Assembly: GCA_022457155.1 (NCBI GenBank)
Contig: JAJGOT010000344.1
Span: 532,501 to 596,500, forward strand
DNA from: Cladopsammia gracilis
Lineage: Eukaryota > Cnidaria > Anthozoa > Scleractinia > Dendrophylliidae
DNA: 64,000 bases
Reading direction: 5' to 3'
In this document: positions 55,601 through 64,000 of the stretch, piece by piece
How the letters are laid out: every line of letters starts with the position of its first letter
How positions within the stretch are numbered: position 1 is the first letter of the stretch
Translations under genes and position numbers: made by a program
Notes under the pieces: generated by a model
Told to the model about the DNA's origin: nothing
Database searches by the model: none
What the model saw: only the letters and a program-made list of their open reading frames with translations

Positions 55601-58600
55601 AAAAGATGGGCAAGTTTGGAGCTTTTTATTCAATTGTTTGGTCAAAATCATCACTTATGCCCTTTGTCTATCAAGCGCTTCATAATAAAATATATGAAAA
55701 TTATCAAATGTTCATCTGAAATGGGCTGCCCTGATCCAACTAAACAATGTTTCACAATACTGTTATATCTTTTAGACAGCATTGAGAGAACAAGAAACAG
55801 ATGTTCTACAGCTTTTCTCATCATCCAAAACTTCCACTTACGTTAACGCTTTCCGTGTTTCCATAAGAGTTATGGTAACTTGAGTGGAAGTTTGGGACAA
55901 TGGAAAAAGCTGTGGAAACGTGAGCCAAAGGCAAGTGCTTCTACAGCTATTTTGAGTTTCTACTATATTTCTTTTATGAAGTATGAGCTTAAAATAGTAT
56001 TCTATGTTTTCATAGAATTATGATACATGTAAACGGCTTTCAGCAAATCATAATGCATGTACTACCTAGTAAGTAAATAAAAAACACTTCAGCTAAAGCC
56101 CAGGGGCTTGTGTTTCCACAGCCTTTTCTCATTCTTTAAACTTTTCTCATTCTCCACTTGTGTTACCATTACTCCGTAGAAACAAAAACCCTAAATAAAT
56201 TTCCACTTGTTATAGTCTACTTACGTAAAATCTTGCAGGATGACTCTTGCAGGCATAAAAGGGATTTCAACATTTTGTTTCTGGTTATGTTCCCAGTCCA
56301 ATATATTCTCCACATCCTTGGACTTCACTTGAAAGCCATCACAGTTACGAACAGCAGACTCCAGCAGTACCCTGATTGAGAATGGCAGGCGACCTGCAAA
56401 AATTGAAAAAAAAACAGACATTTAAAATAAAACCACCAGTCACATTCCTAGAGATAACTAGTTACTGACCTCTGGTTGTTTCAGGAACTGTGGCTTTGTA
56501 GCCATCTCCTATTGTCATAATGAACAATCATGATCCCTTTTATGTCAACGACTATTTTATTAGAACGATTTCGTATAACCCATGTTTTAAATGCTAATGA
56601 GACTTTTATATGCTAATGAGTCTGGCCATATGAGATAAGCAGAATGAAGCAGTAGGTTAGGTTCACGCTTTTTAAAAACACATGAAAGGGCCAATAACAT
56701 AGGTAGCAAAAGGATTACTAAATAAACGGCGAACATTCAAGTCTAAATTCATTTTCAACTTTTCGTTGTTTTTAAACTTAAAAGTTTCACGCTCAAGTGA
56801 TTCACGCTACAATGCATCCGCAACTTTGATTTTTGACACTTTGATTTTTCAAAACAGAAAAAAGTGTTATGATTTTTATTTTGTTTTGAAGTGAAAAGAA
56901 TTGAGTAAATGCATCTGTCCAGCTCTAACGGCTGTTAAAATCGGTGCCCCGTCTGAGTAGGCCCTGTCTGCCAGCAATCGTGTATTGGGCGGCAAATCAA
57001 GATTGCACCCGGGTCCTTCAGGTCCATGATTGCCTGGTGATCCGGCAGCACCTGCTGGTCCAGAGGATCCAGGGCTTCCTGGAATTCCTGGTGCACAGAC
57101 ACAAGCAGTGTGACTACAAGACCCATGTGGTACTCATTACACATTAAGGTTGCTTTAACGTTTTTCGCTAATGAGCCTGTAGGACCCAGGCACAATCTTG
57201 ATTTGCCGCCCAATGCACCTTTGCTGGCGGACAGGGCCTACCCAGGCGGGGCACCGATTTTAACAGCTGTTAGAGCTGGACAGATGCATTTACTCAATCC
57301 CAGAGAGACGAAGAGCGCGCACATTCAACCGGGCATTGGCACGAAGACGCATTAAAGTTGAACACATCTTTAAAGAAGTAAAAACATACAAAGCAGTGGG
57401 TCAAATTTGGCGCCATCCACGATGGCTAATGCCTGTGTGCGTTGAACTGGCAACCTTCCTAGCTGAGAGGAGAGTTCGCTTTTTCCGGGCTATTTAATCG
57501 TCTTTTGCCTTGCAAATAAACTGCGCCAAAAAGATGAAAGTGAGGAATTGGTTTTGTTTTCTTGGACACCTACATAGATCTGGTTTGTTGTCATCAGCTA
57601 TCGGCCTTTCACGGCGTTACGAATACTTCATATCATATCAATAATTACGCCCGTTTGCTGTCTTCATAAAGTCCGGTGGCAAAAAAATGTAATGAAAAAT
57701 GTTATTTTTTTCTTTTCACTTCAAAACAAAATAAAAATCATAACACTTTTTTTCCGATTTGAAAAATCAAAGCGTCAAAAATCAAAAATGCGAATGCATT
57801 GTAGCGTGAATCACTTGAGCATGAAACTTTTAAGTTTAAAAACAATGAAAAGTTGAAAATGAATTTAGACTTGAATGTTTGCCGTTTATTTAATAATCCT
57901 TTTGCTACCTATGTTATTGGCCCTTTCATGTGTTTTTAAACAGCGTGAACCTAACCTACTGCTTCATTCTGCTTATCTCATATGGCCAGACTCATTAGCA
58001 TATAAAAAACTCATTATTACAAGCATCAGAAAGAATTTGCCTGGAACCCAAAATTGCTTGTCCAAACATTTAAATGAAGCAGCCTGGGTCTGAGATAACT
58101 TTAAGGAGACCACATTGGTACGGCTACGTTACAAAGTATTTTACGGATGTTACATGGGGAAACCAAGTGTGGCTGCAAAATGGGGAAATTTGTTACACTG
58201 CTTACATTTATTTATCAAGAAAGAACATTTCCTTTTTTATTAATGGGTAAATTTATAACTTGGAAAAGTTTTGTGTCAATTTTCATTTATTTTTAGTATT
58301 AATTTTTTTGTAGACAACCAGAAATATGCTGGTCACTCAGACAAATCATGTCAAAGATTTACTCGTCCGAATCAATTTTCCGCTTTTCCCAGACAATCGA
58401 CAGAGGTTTTGGTGTACCCTGCAGGGCTGAAAAAAATTACTCTTGCTAAACAGAATACATGTCCCTGAAAACCTTTATTTTTATAGGACATCTTACAACA
58501 TTGGTCAGTCAGTCATCCTAGACGTTTGACACAAACAACCAGCATACATGAGGGTGATTTCAAATCACACAGCCTCTTTGCATTTTTCTCTAATCAATAT

Positions 58601-60629
58601 TGAGATTTTCATGGCAAAATAAATCACCAGGCAGTATGTAAAAACATGAGTTCTTATTTTCAATGTTTTTGGAATCAGACGTGATAGTGTTATAAGACAA
58701 AAGTAAAGCCATTTCTGTGGTCAGACACCATGTCCAAACACAAGGTAAAATATTTAGTTAGTCAACTTAGGAATTTGGTCAGATGATGTCTGATGAGCAA
58801 CTGTTGTTTTCACAACTGTTTCCAACCTCGTTCCCAGGGTCTCTCATCTTCCCGCCCCCTGGAGCGAGAGAAGAGAGACCCTGGTCAACTCTGGTCACGT
58901 GCCTCTTGGACAATTATATTCCTAAGGAGGGGTCGACAGTGTTTGTAACTTTGTCTCGTTTTCTTCACAGTGGCTCGCAGTCCGTTGATGTCCGGAAACG
59001 GTTCAATCAAACGATTCAAACAAAAGCGAATGAATTTATATGCGCAAGGATTAAAATGGTTATCGTTCAATAATTTTACAAGCGTATAATGAAACAATAA
59101 AACATAAAGATCTTGTATAGACATTCAAACGACTGGAACTGGTTAATGTTGAACAAAACAACATGCCTCGCCTATGAAGAATAAAAGCTATCATTATCTT
59201 CTCTACCTCGTTTCCTGTTATAAAAGTGTAAAGTCGATCTGCATGTCAAAATATTTTTCCACTTCGCCATCGTCCGAGAACAGACGGCGACTGTGAATTT
59301 AATGTGCCTGTCGAATGAAGCTTGAAGATCGCCTGCTGAATAGTATGTAGCGATAATTCATCTCAGTTCGGAACAATGCCATATAAAATCAAAAGCATTT
59401 TTCAGTTCGGAACAATGCCATATAAAATCAAAAGCATTTTCTGCCGAGACCGAGCTTAGCGGCGGCGTCCAGTAATAAAATTGGACAATTTCCCAACTGT
59501 TAATTTACAGATCCTAAAGCAACTTGCACTCTCAAAACCAGTCGATGTGGATATGTTTTGAAGTCTGCGGATGACCGCTGCTTCACATTATATCGGAAGC
59601 CACCGAACGCTTTTCGGATTTGTTTTGATTTGCAATGCTCTGCTAGAGCGCTCTGGCTAGAGCGAACAAATTTCACACTTTGCCGCCCCTCCCTCAAATT
59701 TTTTATTTGTTACATCCCAGATTTTGGGACGCACGTGACCAGAGTTAACCAGGGTCTCTCTTCTCTCGCTCCAGGGGGCGGGAAGATGAGAGACCCTGGG
59801 AACGAGGTTGAACTGTTTCTGTATGATCTTAACATGCCCCCTCCCACTTTTTGTCAACGCAGGTAGTTCTCACTACAAAGCAATAATAATATTTAAATAA
59901 AGTTAAAGCAGACACTGCCATGGTTACTCTACGCTTGTAGAAATTTAAAACTGCATATTGCACCTGTTTGTTAGAATCTGTTAATGAAATATCCAATAAA
60001 CCTCTCCAAACATAACATAACAAGATCAATAAAGTCCAATATCACTAATGACTGTCACAAGACACTAGCAGCATGCCCATGCAGTCATGAAATACGAATT
60101 AAGTTTCATACATAACCTGTCTCAATATGAAAGACCATTAGGCCAAAAAATACATATCCCTTTTGAACAAACAAATAAATGGTTAAATTGTTAAAAAAAC
60201 GGACTGGTAACGTAAGGACTTTAAAAAATGTGCTAAATCAGATTATAAATTATGTGGGTCATAGTACAAAACTCGCATAAATTAGCTGGATCTACGTTAC
60301 ATAAAACAACAGAAAAAACACAAGCCACTTTTTACTACTTAAATTCAGAGCAATTTTACGGTTTAAGACAGCAATAATCATTCACAGATCAGGAATCTCG
60401 CGCAACCCTTTCAAAACGTTATCGGGTGTTACGTAAGGTTTTTCTTGCCTACCGTATCGTTCTTCGTTTAAGCTGGAGACGTCGAAATAACGGCATTCTC
60501 CAGACTTGAGGGGAAGAGTCTTGATACGAGAGGTGTACTGGCTCTTTGCTGTAAAAGAAAAAAAGTAAAAAAACTCGAAAATGAAGAATGTCGTGAGAAG
60601 CGACACGTTGAACCCTTACCGGCCGCCAT
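37696..60629 (-). CDS. ACO1: Cytosolic aconitate hydratase / iron regulatory protein 1
   Basis: Seen: 21 exons, read right to left: 60629-60620, 60548-60453, 56393-56225, 55352-55215, 52519-52450, 51175-50992, 50594-50455, 49359-49188, 48342-48242, 47338-47131, 46824-46620, 45364-45280, 43911-43755, 43614-43550, 43015-42956, 41597-41493, 41013-40871, 40012-39865, 39731-39609, 39075-38890, 37809-37696 (stop 37698-37696). Total 2679 nt, 892 residues, all junctions in frame. [4Fe-4S] ligands are Cys440 (SCTNTSNPS), Cys506 and Cys509 ([12 protein letters not shown]). The swivel-domain active-site loop [12 protein letters not shown] (Arg783) is present. No mitochondrial presequence is evident (start [13 protein letters not shown]). 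Family knowledge: isomerises citrate to isocitrate with the cluster; without it, vertebrate IRP1 binds iron-responsive elements. Length matches animal IRP1 (about 889). IRE binding in this organism is inference. Confidence 0.96.
38620..38764. mobile_element. 145-bp hairpin MITE
   Basis: TAGAGCGTTTTCACTTGACG pairs with GTGAAAACGCTCTA, and TTGGTGTTCC with GGAACACCAA around TTTTAATTAACTTC. ACO1 intron 20. Confidence 0.8.
40259..40733. mobile_element. MITE, TTCACACTAGCG ends
   Basis: GGCCTCGTTCACACTAGCGA at the left pairs with GCTAGTGTGAACCAGGCTTA at the right. It contains CATTATGTTTAAGTTTATG and GTTGTTCACACTGGTGACAT. Family member of 25605-25815. Confidence 0.7.
41676..41933. mobile_element. 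Hairpin MITE in ACO1 intron
   Basis: AATAGCCTATTTTTCAGTTA and CTGGCCTTTGAGTGAGAATG at the left pair with CAACTGAAAATTGGTCTATT and CATTCTCACTC-like sequence at the right. Confidence 0.7.
42348..42868. mobile_element. TIR element, CAGGGCTCGACC ends
   Basis: CAGGGCTCGACCTTGGCGG at the left, TTAAGGTCGAGCCCTG at the right. No clear TSD. The CAGGG ends suggest hAT. The interior contains no transposase. Confidence 0.6.
44030..44230 (+). repeat. Two copies of a shorter (88-bp) variant of the 106-bp repeat
   Basis: CAAATGGCACCATGCAAAAG (44034) and CAAATGGTACCATTCAAAAG (44122) each lead into TTTGAATGGTCACACCATAG. A single diverged copy of the same unit lies at about 785-890 in EML. Confidence 0.8.
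44577..45187 (+). repeat. Dispersed repeat with internal hairpin (two tandem copies)
   Basis: Copies at about 44634-44945 and 44946-45187; the second lacks the first 70 bp or so. Both share CGTGCATTGTTGAG, CACTCGCCTT and TCGGCGCA with the EML-intron copy at 7440-7790, in the same orientation. Confidence 0.8.
45640..45870 (+). repeat. Probable dispersed retroposon-like repeat
   Basis: Starts with (ATA)n, then TTTATATTGTGCCCTATTCT and AAGGCGCTTTACAGTAAGTG, and an A-rich body. The GGCGCTTTACA string is familiar from invertebrate dispersed repeats. No partner copy in this window, so this is tentative. Confidence 0.35.
46015..46205. mobile_element. Hairpin element in ACO1 intron
   Basis: TGAAATGGCTTGAAAATTAG and GCACTGTTGGTTTCACTCC pair with GCGTGAAACCAACAGTGTG and GATTTTCAAGTTATTTCA. 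Confidence 0.7.
47518..47835. mobile_element. 318-bp MITE with repeated ACGCATTATCCGTC motif
   Basis: TGGCCGTTTTTATACCAGAG pairs with CTCTAGTATAAAAACGGCCA. GACGCATTATCCGTC and its complement recur inside. A diverged relative lies at about 38055-38215. Confidence 0.85.
49655..49926. mobile_element. 272-bp MITE
   Basis: TATCAGTTGAACGAGGCACG pairs with TGCCTCGCTCAACTGATA. AACTTGCTACGTTTCCAATG pairs with AATGTAGCAAGTT further in. Confidence 0.8.
50041..50370 (-). repeat. 106-bp tandem repeat, three copies, reverse orientation
   Basis: GGTGGTTCTA at 50053, 50159 and 50265, spacing 106 bp. It is the reverse complement of the array at 9215-9775, and lies about 85 bp from ACO1 exon 50455-50594. Confidence 0.93.
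51338..51766. mobile_element. hAT-like non-autonomous element with 7-bp TSD
   Basis: Left end CAGGGCTAAAAATTGGCGGT, right end CCTTAATTTTTAACCCTG. CAGATAT is repeated at 51331-51337 and 51767-51773. The CAGGG-type ends fit hAT; the duplication may be an 8-mer with one changed base. Confidence 0.75.
52747..52878. mobile_element. 132-bp hairpin MITE
   Basis: AGCCTGTTCTGGGCTCTCGG pairs with CCAAGAGCCTGGAACAGGCT; GAGCGAAAAATGTTAGAGCG pairs with CGCTCACTCCAACATTTTTT. Confidence 0.8.
53156..53556. mobile_element. MITE, CCCTTTAA-type ends (copy in ACO1)
   Basis: TTTAATGGGACACCGTCCCG at the left, CCGGGACAGTGTCCCTTTAA at the right. Same family as 21164-21551, opposite orientation. Confidence 0.75.
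54366..54741. mobile_element. 376-bp MITE with GCGTATG repeats
   Basis: GGCCCTGTCACACTATTACG pairs with GCAATAGTGTGACAGGGCC. AGCGTATGCCTAGCGTATGC and variants recur in the interior. Confidence 0.85.
56903..57090 (-). pseudogene. Collagen-like Gly-X-Y stretch joined to a transposase segment
   Basis: On the - strand, nine consecutive Gly-X-Y triplets (from [16 protein letters not shown] to GPEGPG, 57088-57008) run straight into [20 protein letters not shown], the inverted copy of the + strand transposase segment. The frame then ends in the outer arm. It is a fragment, not a collagen gene: there is no signal peptide, no long triple-helical domain and no exon structure. Confidence 0.6.
57176..57497 (+). 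pseudogene. DDE (PIF/Harbinger-type, DDE_Tnp_4-like) transposase C-terminus
   Basis: [20 protein letters not shown] gives the second catalytic Asp (LADRAY). After one frameshift near 57300, [20 protein letters not shown] supplies the catalytic Glu (codon 57360-57362), followed by [20 protein letters not shown] and a stop at 57495-57497. Spacing and wording match the end of DDE-type transposases with an R..VE..F motif. The first Asp and the N-terminus are missing. Family placement is by motif recall. Confidence 0.65.
58823..59810. mobile_element. MULE-like non-autonomous element, 9-bp TSD
   Basis: Inverted ends of about 80 bp: CAACCTCGTTCCCAGGGTCT against AGACCCTGGGAACGAGGTTG, continuing through CCGCCCCCTGGAGCGAGAGA. 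An exact 9-bp duplication AACTGTTTC flanks it at 58814-58822 and 59811-59819. Long TIRs with a 9-bp TSD are typical of Mutator-like elements. A 44-bp unit (CAGTTCGGAACAATGCCATA) is duplicated at about 59358-59445. No transposase. Confidence 0.85.
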
Positions 60630-60640
60630 CTTTGAATGGA
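60615..60640 (-). promoter_or_regulatory. YY1-like motif overlapping the ACO1 start codon, and the exon 1 donor
   Basis: On the - strand the start codon sits in AAAGATGGCGGCCG, and the exon ends 10 nt into the coding sequence at a GTAAGG donor. The motif AAGATGGCGGC is the usual form of a YY1 site, often found just at or downstream of the start site of TATA-less metazoan genes. Inference: it may be a core-promoter or initiator element. The first intron is only 71 bp. Confidence 0.4.
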
Positions 60641-63600
60641 ATTGCTCAACTCAACTGGAATGAACATGTGACATTTCGCCTCGATGCGCGCAAAGCATTA
60701 ATAGTAACGAGAGAAAGAGGTCATTTGTGAATTTGTGCGGGAAATGGATTTTGTCATTGTATTTGTCCTTGGTGGAGCACCTTGAAATGTTTTGCTTGGT
60801 CTAGTCCGATCGTAAAAGAATTTTGTAAATGCAGTGGTTTACATATTTACGAAATACAGTTGGTGATCATTATCGATCATGGGCTTAGTAGCTGTCACGC
60901 AAGATTTGTCACAGGCGCCAAGGTACTTTCATGGTTTATGTTATGAGGACCTTGTCATTTGTTTTTGATCGCCTGTACAGTTGCTGCTTCAGACGGACTG
61001 GGTGTGAATTAATTGCAACTTAAGCCTAATGTTTCTTCAAGTTCCCACATTTTTCGTCTCCAAAATTGGCTAGAACCCGGGGGGGGGGGGGGGGGGGGTT
61101 ACTCGGCAAATTTTAGACCATTTTAGCTGAATTTTGCAACCCTATTCTAGACTGGGTGATTTTAATTTTTTTGCATGTGAATGAAAACTCATTTTCATAT
61201 GAAAGGTTTCGCACCTGGCCTCGCTTTGATAGAGAGGCTAAAGGCAACTCGGAAATGGCCTATTTTATTAACTGAGTTTATTCTTGGCTTTCACTTACGT
61301 CATATCAAAAACAATAGATTTCGAATCCAAAATGTTTATGGAATTGTAGAGAGTTTAAAACTACACATCTTGGCGAAATTTTGAAGCGCCAAAGGATTTC
61401 GTTCAAGAGTTATAGGAGAAGAGTATTAGACATTTTTAGTAAGAAATGTATGGAGCGGCCATCTTTGTGCCCCACTCAGGGGCACAAAGATGGCGGCCAA
61501 AAATTCAGTCTTAATTACACCAAAAATCAAATCGAAACATATTGTATTTGTTATTAGCTCCATTAACTCGGCTTATAAGCACTTATAATGCAAACAATAA
61601 CTTTCAGCTGATTCAATTTTGTTCATTTTCACGGCTTATCTGTAATAGCGTGACGAATTGCGTGACACATTTAAAACCTTTGTAATTCGGAAGCAAAACA
61701 TCGTCAAAACCTGAAACTTTCTGTGAAAGATTAATAATACTTGTATCTACATACCATGTTAGAAACAGCTTTGTAGGATGTATAGTTTAGATTTTTTAAT
61801 TTTTATGACGGCATGTGAAAACCAAGAAATATAAGGCAAATTGGCCACCATGATATATATTACCAGATTCAAAAGCTGACATGGTTGTCAGCCTTCAGAC
61901 AAAAAGAAGAGAAAATTAGTTAAATTTTTGACACTTACAAAGAACATGTAGCTGGATCGACTTTAATCACTTAGGAGCATCTAGATCTTGTTTGGTCAAA
62001 ATCATCTTCTACACTCATCTTTCAACAAGTTCATGAAATATAGCTCACTTTTGTATTCAAAGACAATCCCAGATATCCTATGGTTGGGCTTATTTCCTCA
62101 AATTGTTTTTATGGAGTGGCAAATTCTACTTTTAGTTAGTCTCAATTTCCAGTCATTTAAGGGAGTCCAGTTTTTAGATCTCCCAAGGCCGCAGAGAAAC
62201 ACAGGAGCACAAAACAGCTAGAAATCGAGCCTAACATTTAAAGACTCTTTTAGGGCTTCATATATATATATAAATCAACTAGTAACCGTTTTATTGCCAA
62301 GAGTTTAAACTATTTGTTCTAATTTTTTTTCAGCATAATCTAACCAATACCTTTTTCCCTATAAATCAAAAATCTTAAATAATTTTATCAATAAGGCCAC
62401 TTCGAAAAATACCATAATACTCTTTAAAGTGCAGGAGTGGGTGGTGCTTGATGTAATCCTGATTTTTCCAATTTCTTTTGTTTGAGCGAACTGTAGTCGT
62501 GCTTTGCTTCAACTTCTTGGCAATTTGCATACAACGCACCTTTTTGTCCCATCGTTCCTACATGTACTCTGAATTCCACTGTGCCATTCTAACAAAGGAG
62601 ACTTCAATAATTACACCCTGGTGAGGCTAAGCCTGCACATAAAAGATATATGGTATTTTTCGAAATGGCCTATCAAAAATAAAGTCATGAGTTGCTACAA
62701 ATTTAAGCCTCAAGTTGAATTAAGTTTAACTTAAAAGTATTTCTATTCCAAAGTTAATATCTTTTAAATACATTACTTTATCATAAGAACTAACTTAAAG
62801 TAGCTATGATGTCATGCCATGGTGATTTTGAGGTTTTGAGGTTAAAACTACACCGAATTTAAACTAAGTACCTTTGTCGTACACAAAATGCTTATAAAAC
62901 ACATAAGAAGAAGATATCAAGTGAATTTTCCAAGAGAAAATATACCAAATTGAAGAAACGTTGTCGGGTGATAAGCATAAACCATGAACGATGCGACCCA
63001 AAGGTTTACTGGGAAGTTGGAAAAATTAATCTTTGTCTGTGACAGAATATACATTATATTAACACAGGATGCACAAATCATGCTCTTGAAATGTCTCAAA
63101 CAAAGAAAACATCTTGATTATCGAGAAATAGAATATTACAAGATTGCCAATGCTGCCTACCCAGATTCCCATTCGGTCTCATCGTTCATGGTTTATGCTT
63201 TTCACGATTCAACGTTTCTTCAATTTGGTGTAAACCATAATCAGAGTTTTACCGCGTTTTCCAAGACAGAAGAGACAAACTTGAAAAAATTTAGCAATCA
63301 TTCTGCAACCCAAGACACTTATTTTTACTCTTAGAGCACTTATAAAGTACAATAATTTTAAACAAAACTGGACCCTTATTTTGGGTTTCCACTGACATAA
63401 ATATGTCTTTTGGCTTTTTAAAGTGACACTAAAATTCAGGTGACATAGCCCCCTTAACATCAACAGAAAAAGAAAGTCACTATTAATAAATCTCAGTTGT
63501 CAGTCAACTTTTAATGACTGTTGTTAAATCTGACCGTGTTCATAACTCCCACCAAGAGAACACGAAGTAGCTTCGGACTTGCATAAACGTTTTGTACAGA

Positions 63601-64000
63601 TCATTTCTCAAAAGGAATATTTTCTAAATAAACAAACGTTTTGCGGTCTTATAATGTTAAGCAGTTAAAAAATACTACATACAAAACCAAACCGTCTCTG
63701 TCTAAATATTGTTACAAGCTTAACTGTCAAAGTATGATACCTCAAAATTACCTTTAGGGTCAGAGAACACAATAAGTTTCTGATCTGTCGTTATATGGCC
63801 TTCAAAGGAGAATACACGAAGGCTAGCACCGAGTTTTTTATCTTTTCGAATTCTTCAGCTGAATATTTCAGCAGCGGAAAATCGTAGGGGAGGGAATCTT
63901 TTCCCAAAAATTTCTAAGCTTCTGGCATGTTGCCATTCAGAAAATCTCAGGTGACCTTGTTTCGTACTCAAACGGCAAAATTTTTTTACTATCCCCTACA
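60630..64000 (+). other. Upstream flank of ACO1, no gene seen
   Basis: Contains a G run (about 61080-61098), half of a hairpin MITE (61170-61262), a 43-bp palindrome (61458-61499), an inverted pair (62941-63000 against 63178-63236: GAAACGTTGTCGGGTGATAA and complement) and AT-rich sequence. A 116-codon frame at 62984-63334 spans the inverted pair and is not supported as a gene. Confidence 0.4.

Larger units (their letters stand above)
56586..58012. mobile_element. Foldback element with PIF/Harbinger-like transposase remnants
   Basis: Outer inverted arms of about 310 bp (56586-56905 and 57705-58012), for example GAGTCTGGCCATATGAGATA against TATCTCATATGGCCAGACTC. Inner arms (about 56905-57030 and 57170-57300) repeat one transposase segment in opposite orientation. 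The right half also contains 57300-57705, absent from the left. It lies in ACO1 intron 2. Confidence 0.85.

Noticed and set aside
56935..57213. A collagen gene on the - strand
   Set aside because: Only nine Gly-X-Y triplets, no signal peptide or splice structure, and the frame runs into a transposase segment in a foldback element.
60382..60606. Short ACO1 form reading through exon 2 to a stop after GLREIPDL
   Set aside because: The stop-containing extension is intron 2; the GTAGGC donor at 60452-60447 joins in frame to the conserved exon at 56393, giving full aconitase.
62984..63334. 116-codon ORF
   Set aside because: It crosses an inverted repeat pair and has no homology I recognise, no splice sites and no promoter evidence.

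Overview
This is a eukaryotic, intron-rich, AT-rich genomic window, most likely from an anthozoan cnidarian such as a stony coral. The evidence is the gene structure (short coding exons with GT/AG introns loaded with repeats), the repeat types (tRNA-derived SINE, many small TIR elements, tyrosine-recombinase retrotransposons) and the invertebrate-like protein sequences. The species cannot be named from the sequence alone. There is no bacterial, organellar or viral gene, no CRISPR array and no rRNA.

Two host genes fill most of the window and point at each other. On the + strand, 428-30276 holds 22 coding exons of an EMAP-like (EML) microtubule-binding protein. Its 5' end lies outside the window. 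The visible part runs EF-hand pair, HELP motif, then WD40 propellers to a stop at 30274-30276. On the - strand, 60629-37696 holds a complete 21-exon gene for cytosolic aconitase / iron regulatory protein 1 (892 codons plus stop, cluster cysteines intact). I joined both exon sets by hand; every junction keeps frame. A third, small two-exon ORF (19036-19539) lies inside a transposon in an EML intron.

The largest EML intron (9945-21824) is a nest of mobile DNA. A - strand tyrosine-recombinase retrotransposon (10290-21108) has PAT/Ngaro-type split direct repeats (A1 ... B1-A2 ... B2). Its gag is interrupted by a 3.2-kb TIR element (17290-20471, perfect 27-bp TIRs, 6-bp TSD) that carries the small gene. 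Its reverse transcriptase is interrupted by a second, opposite-strand DIRS-like element (about 12505-16600). The intergenic region (30277-37695) holds four insertions: a TIR element with a tRNA-like core, a Harbinger-like MITE, a 0.56-kb near-perfect hairpin, and a second split-direct-repeat element (33320-36290) that keeps only the start of ORF1 and the end of the recombinase.

The aconitase introns hold further elements: a MULE-like element with a 9-bp TSD, a hAT-like element, several MITEs, and a foldback whose core is the C-terminus of a PIF/Harbinger-like DDE transposase plus a collagen-like Gly-X-Y stretch. A 106-bp tandem repeat and several MITE families occur in introns of both genes. 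The window right of 60630 is non-coding as far as I can see.
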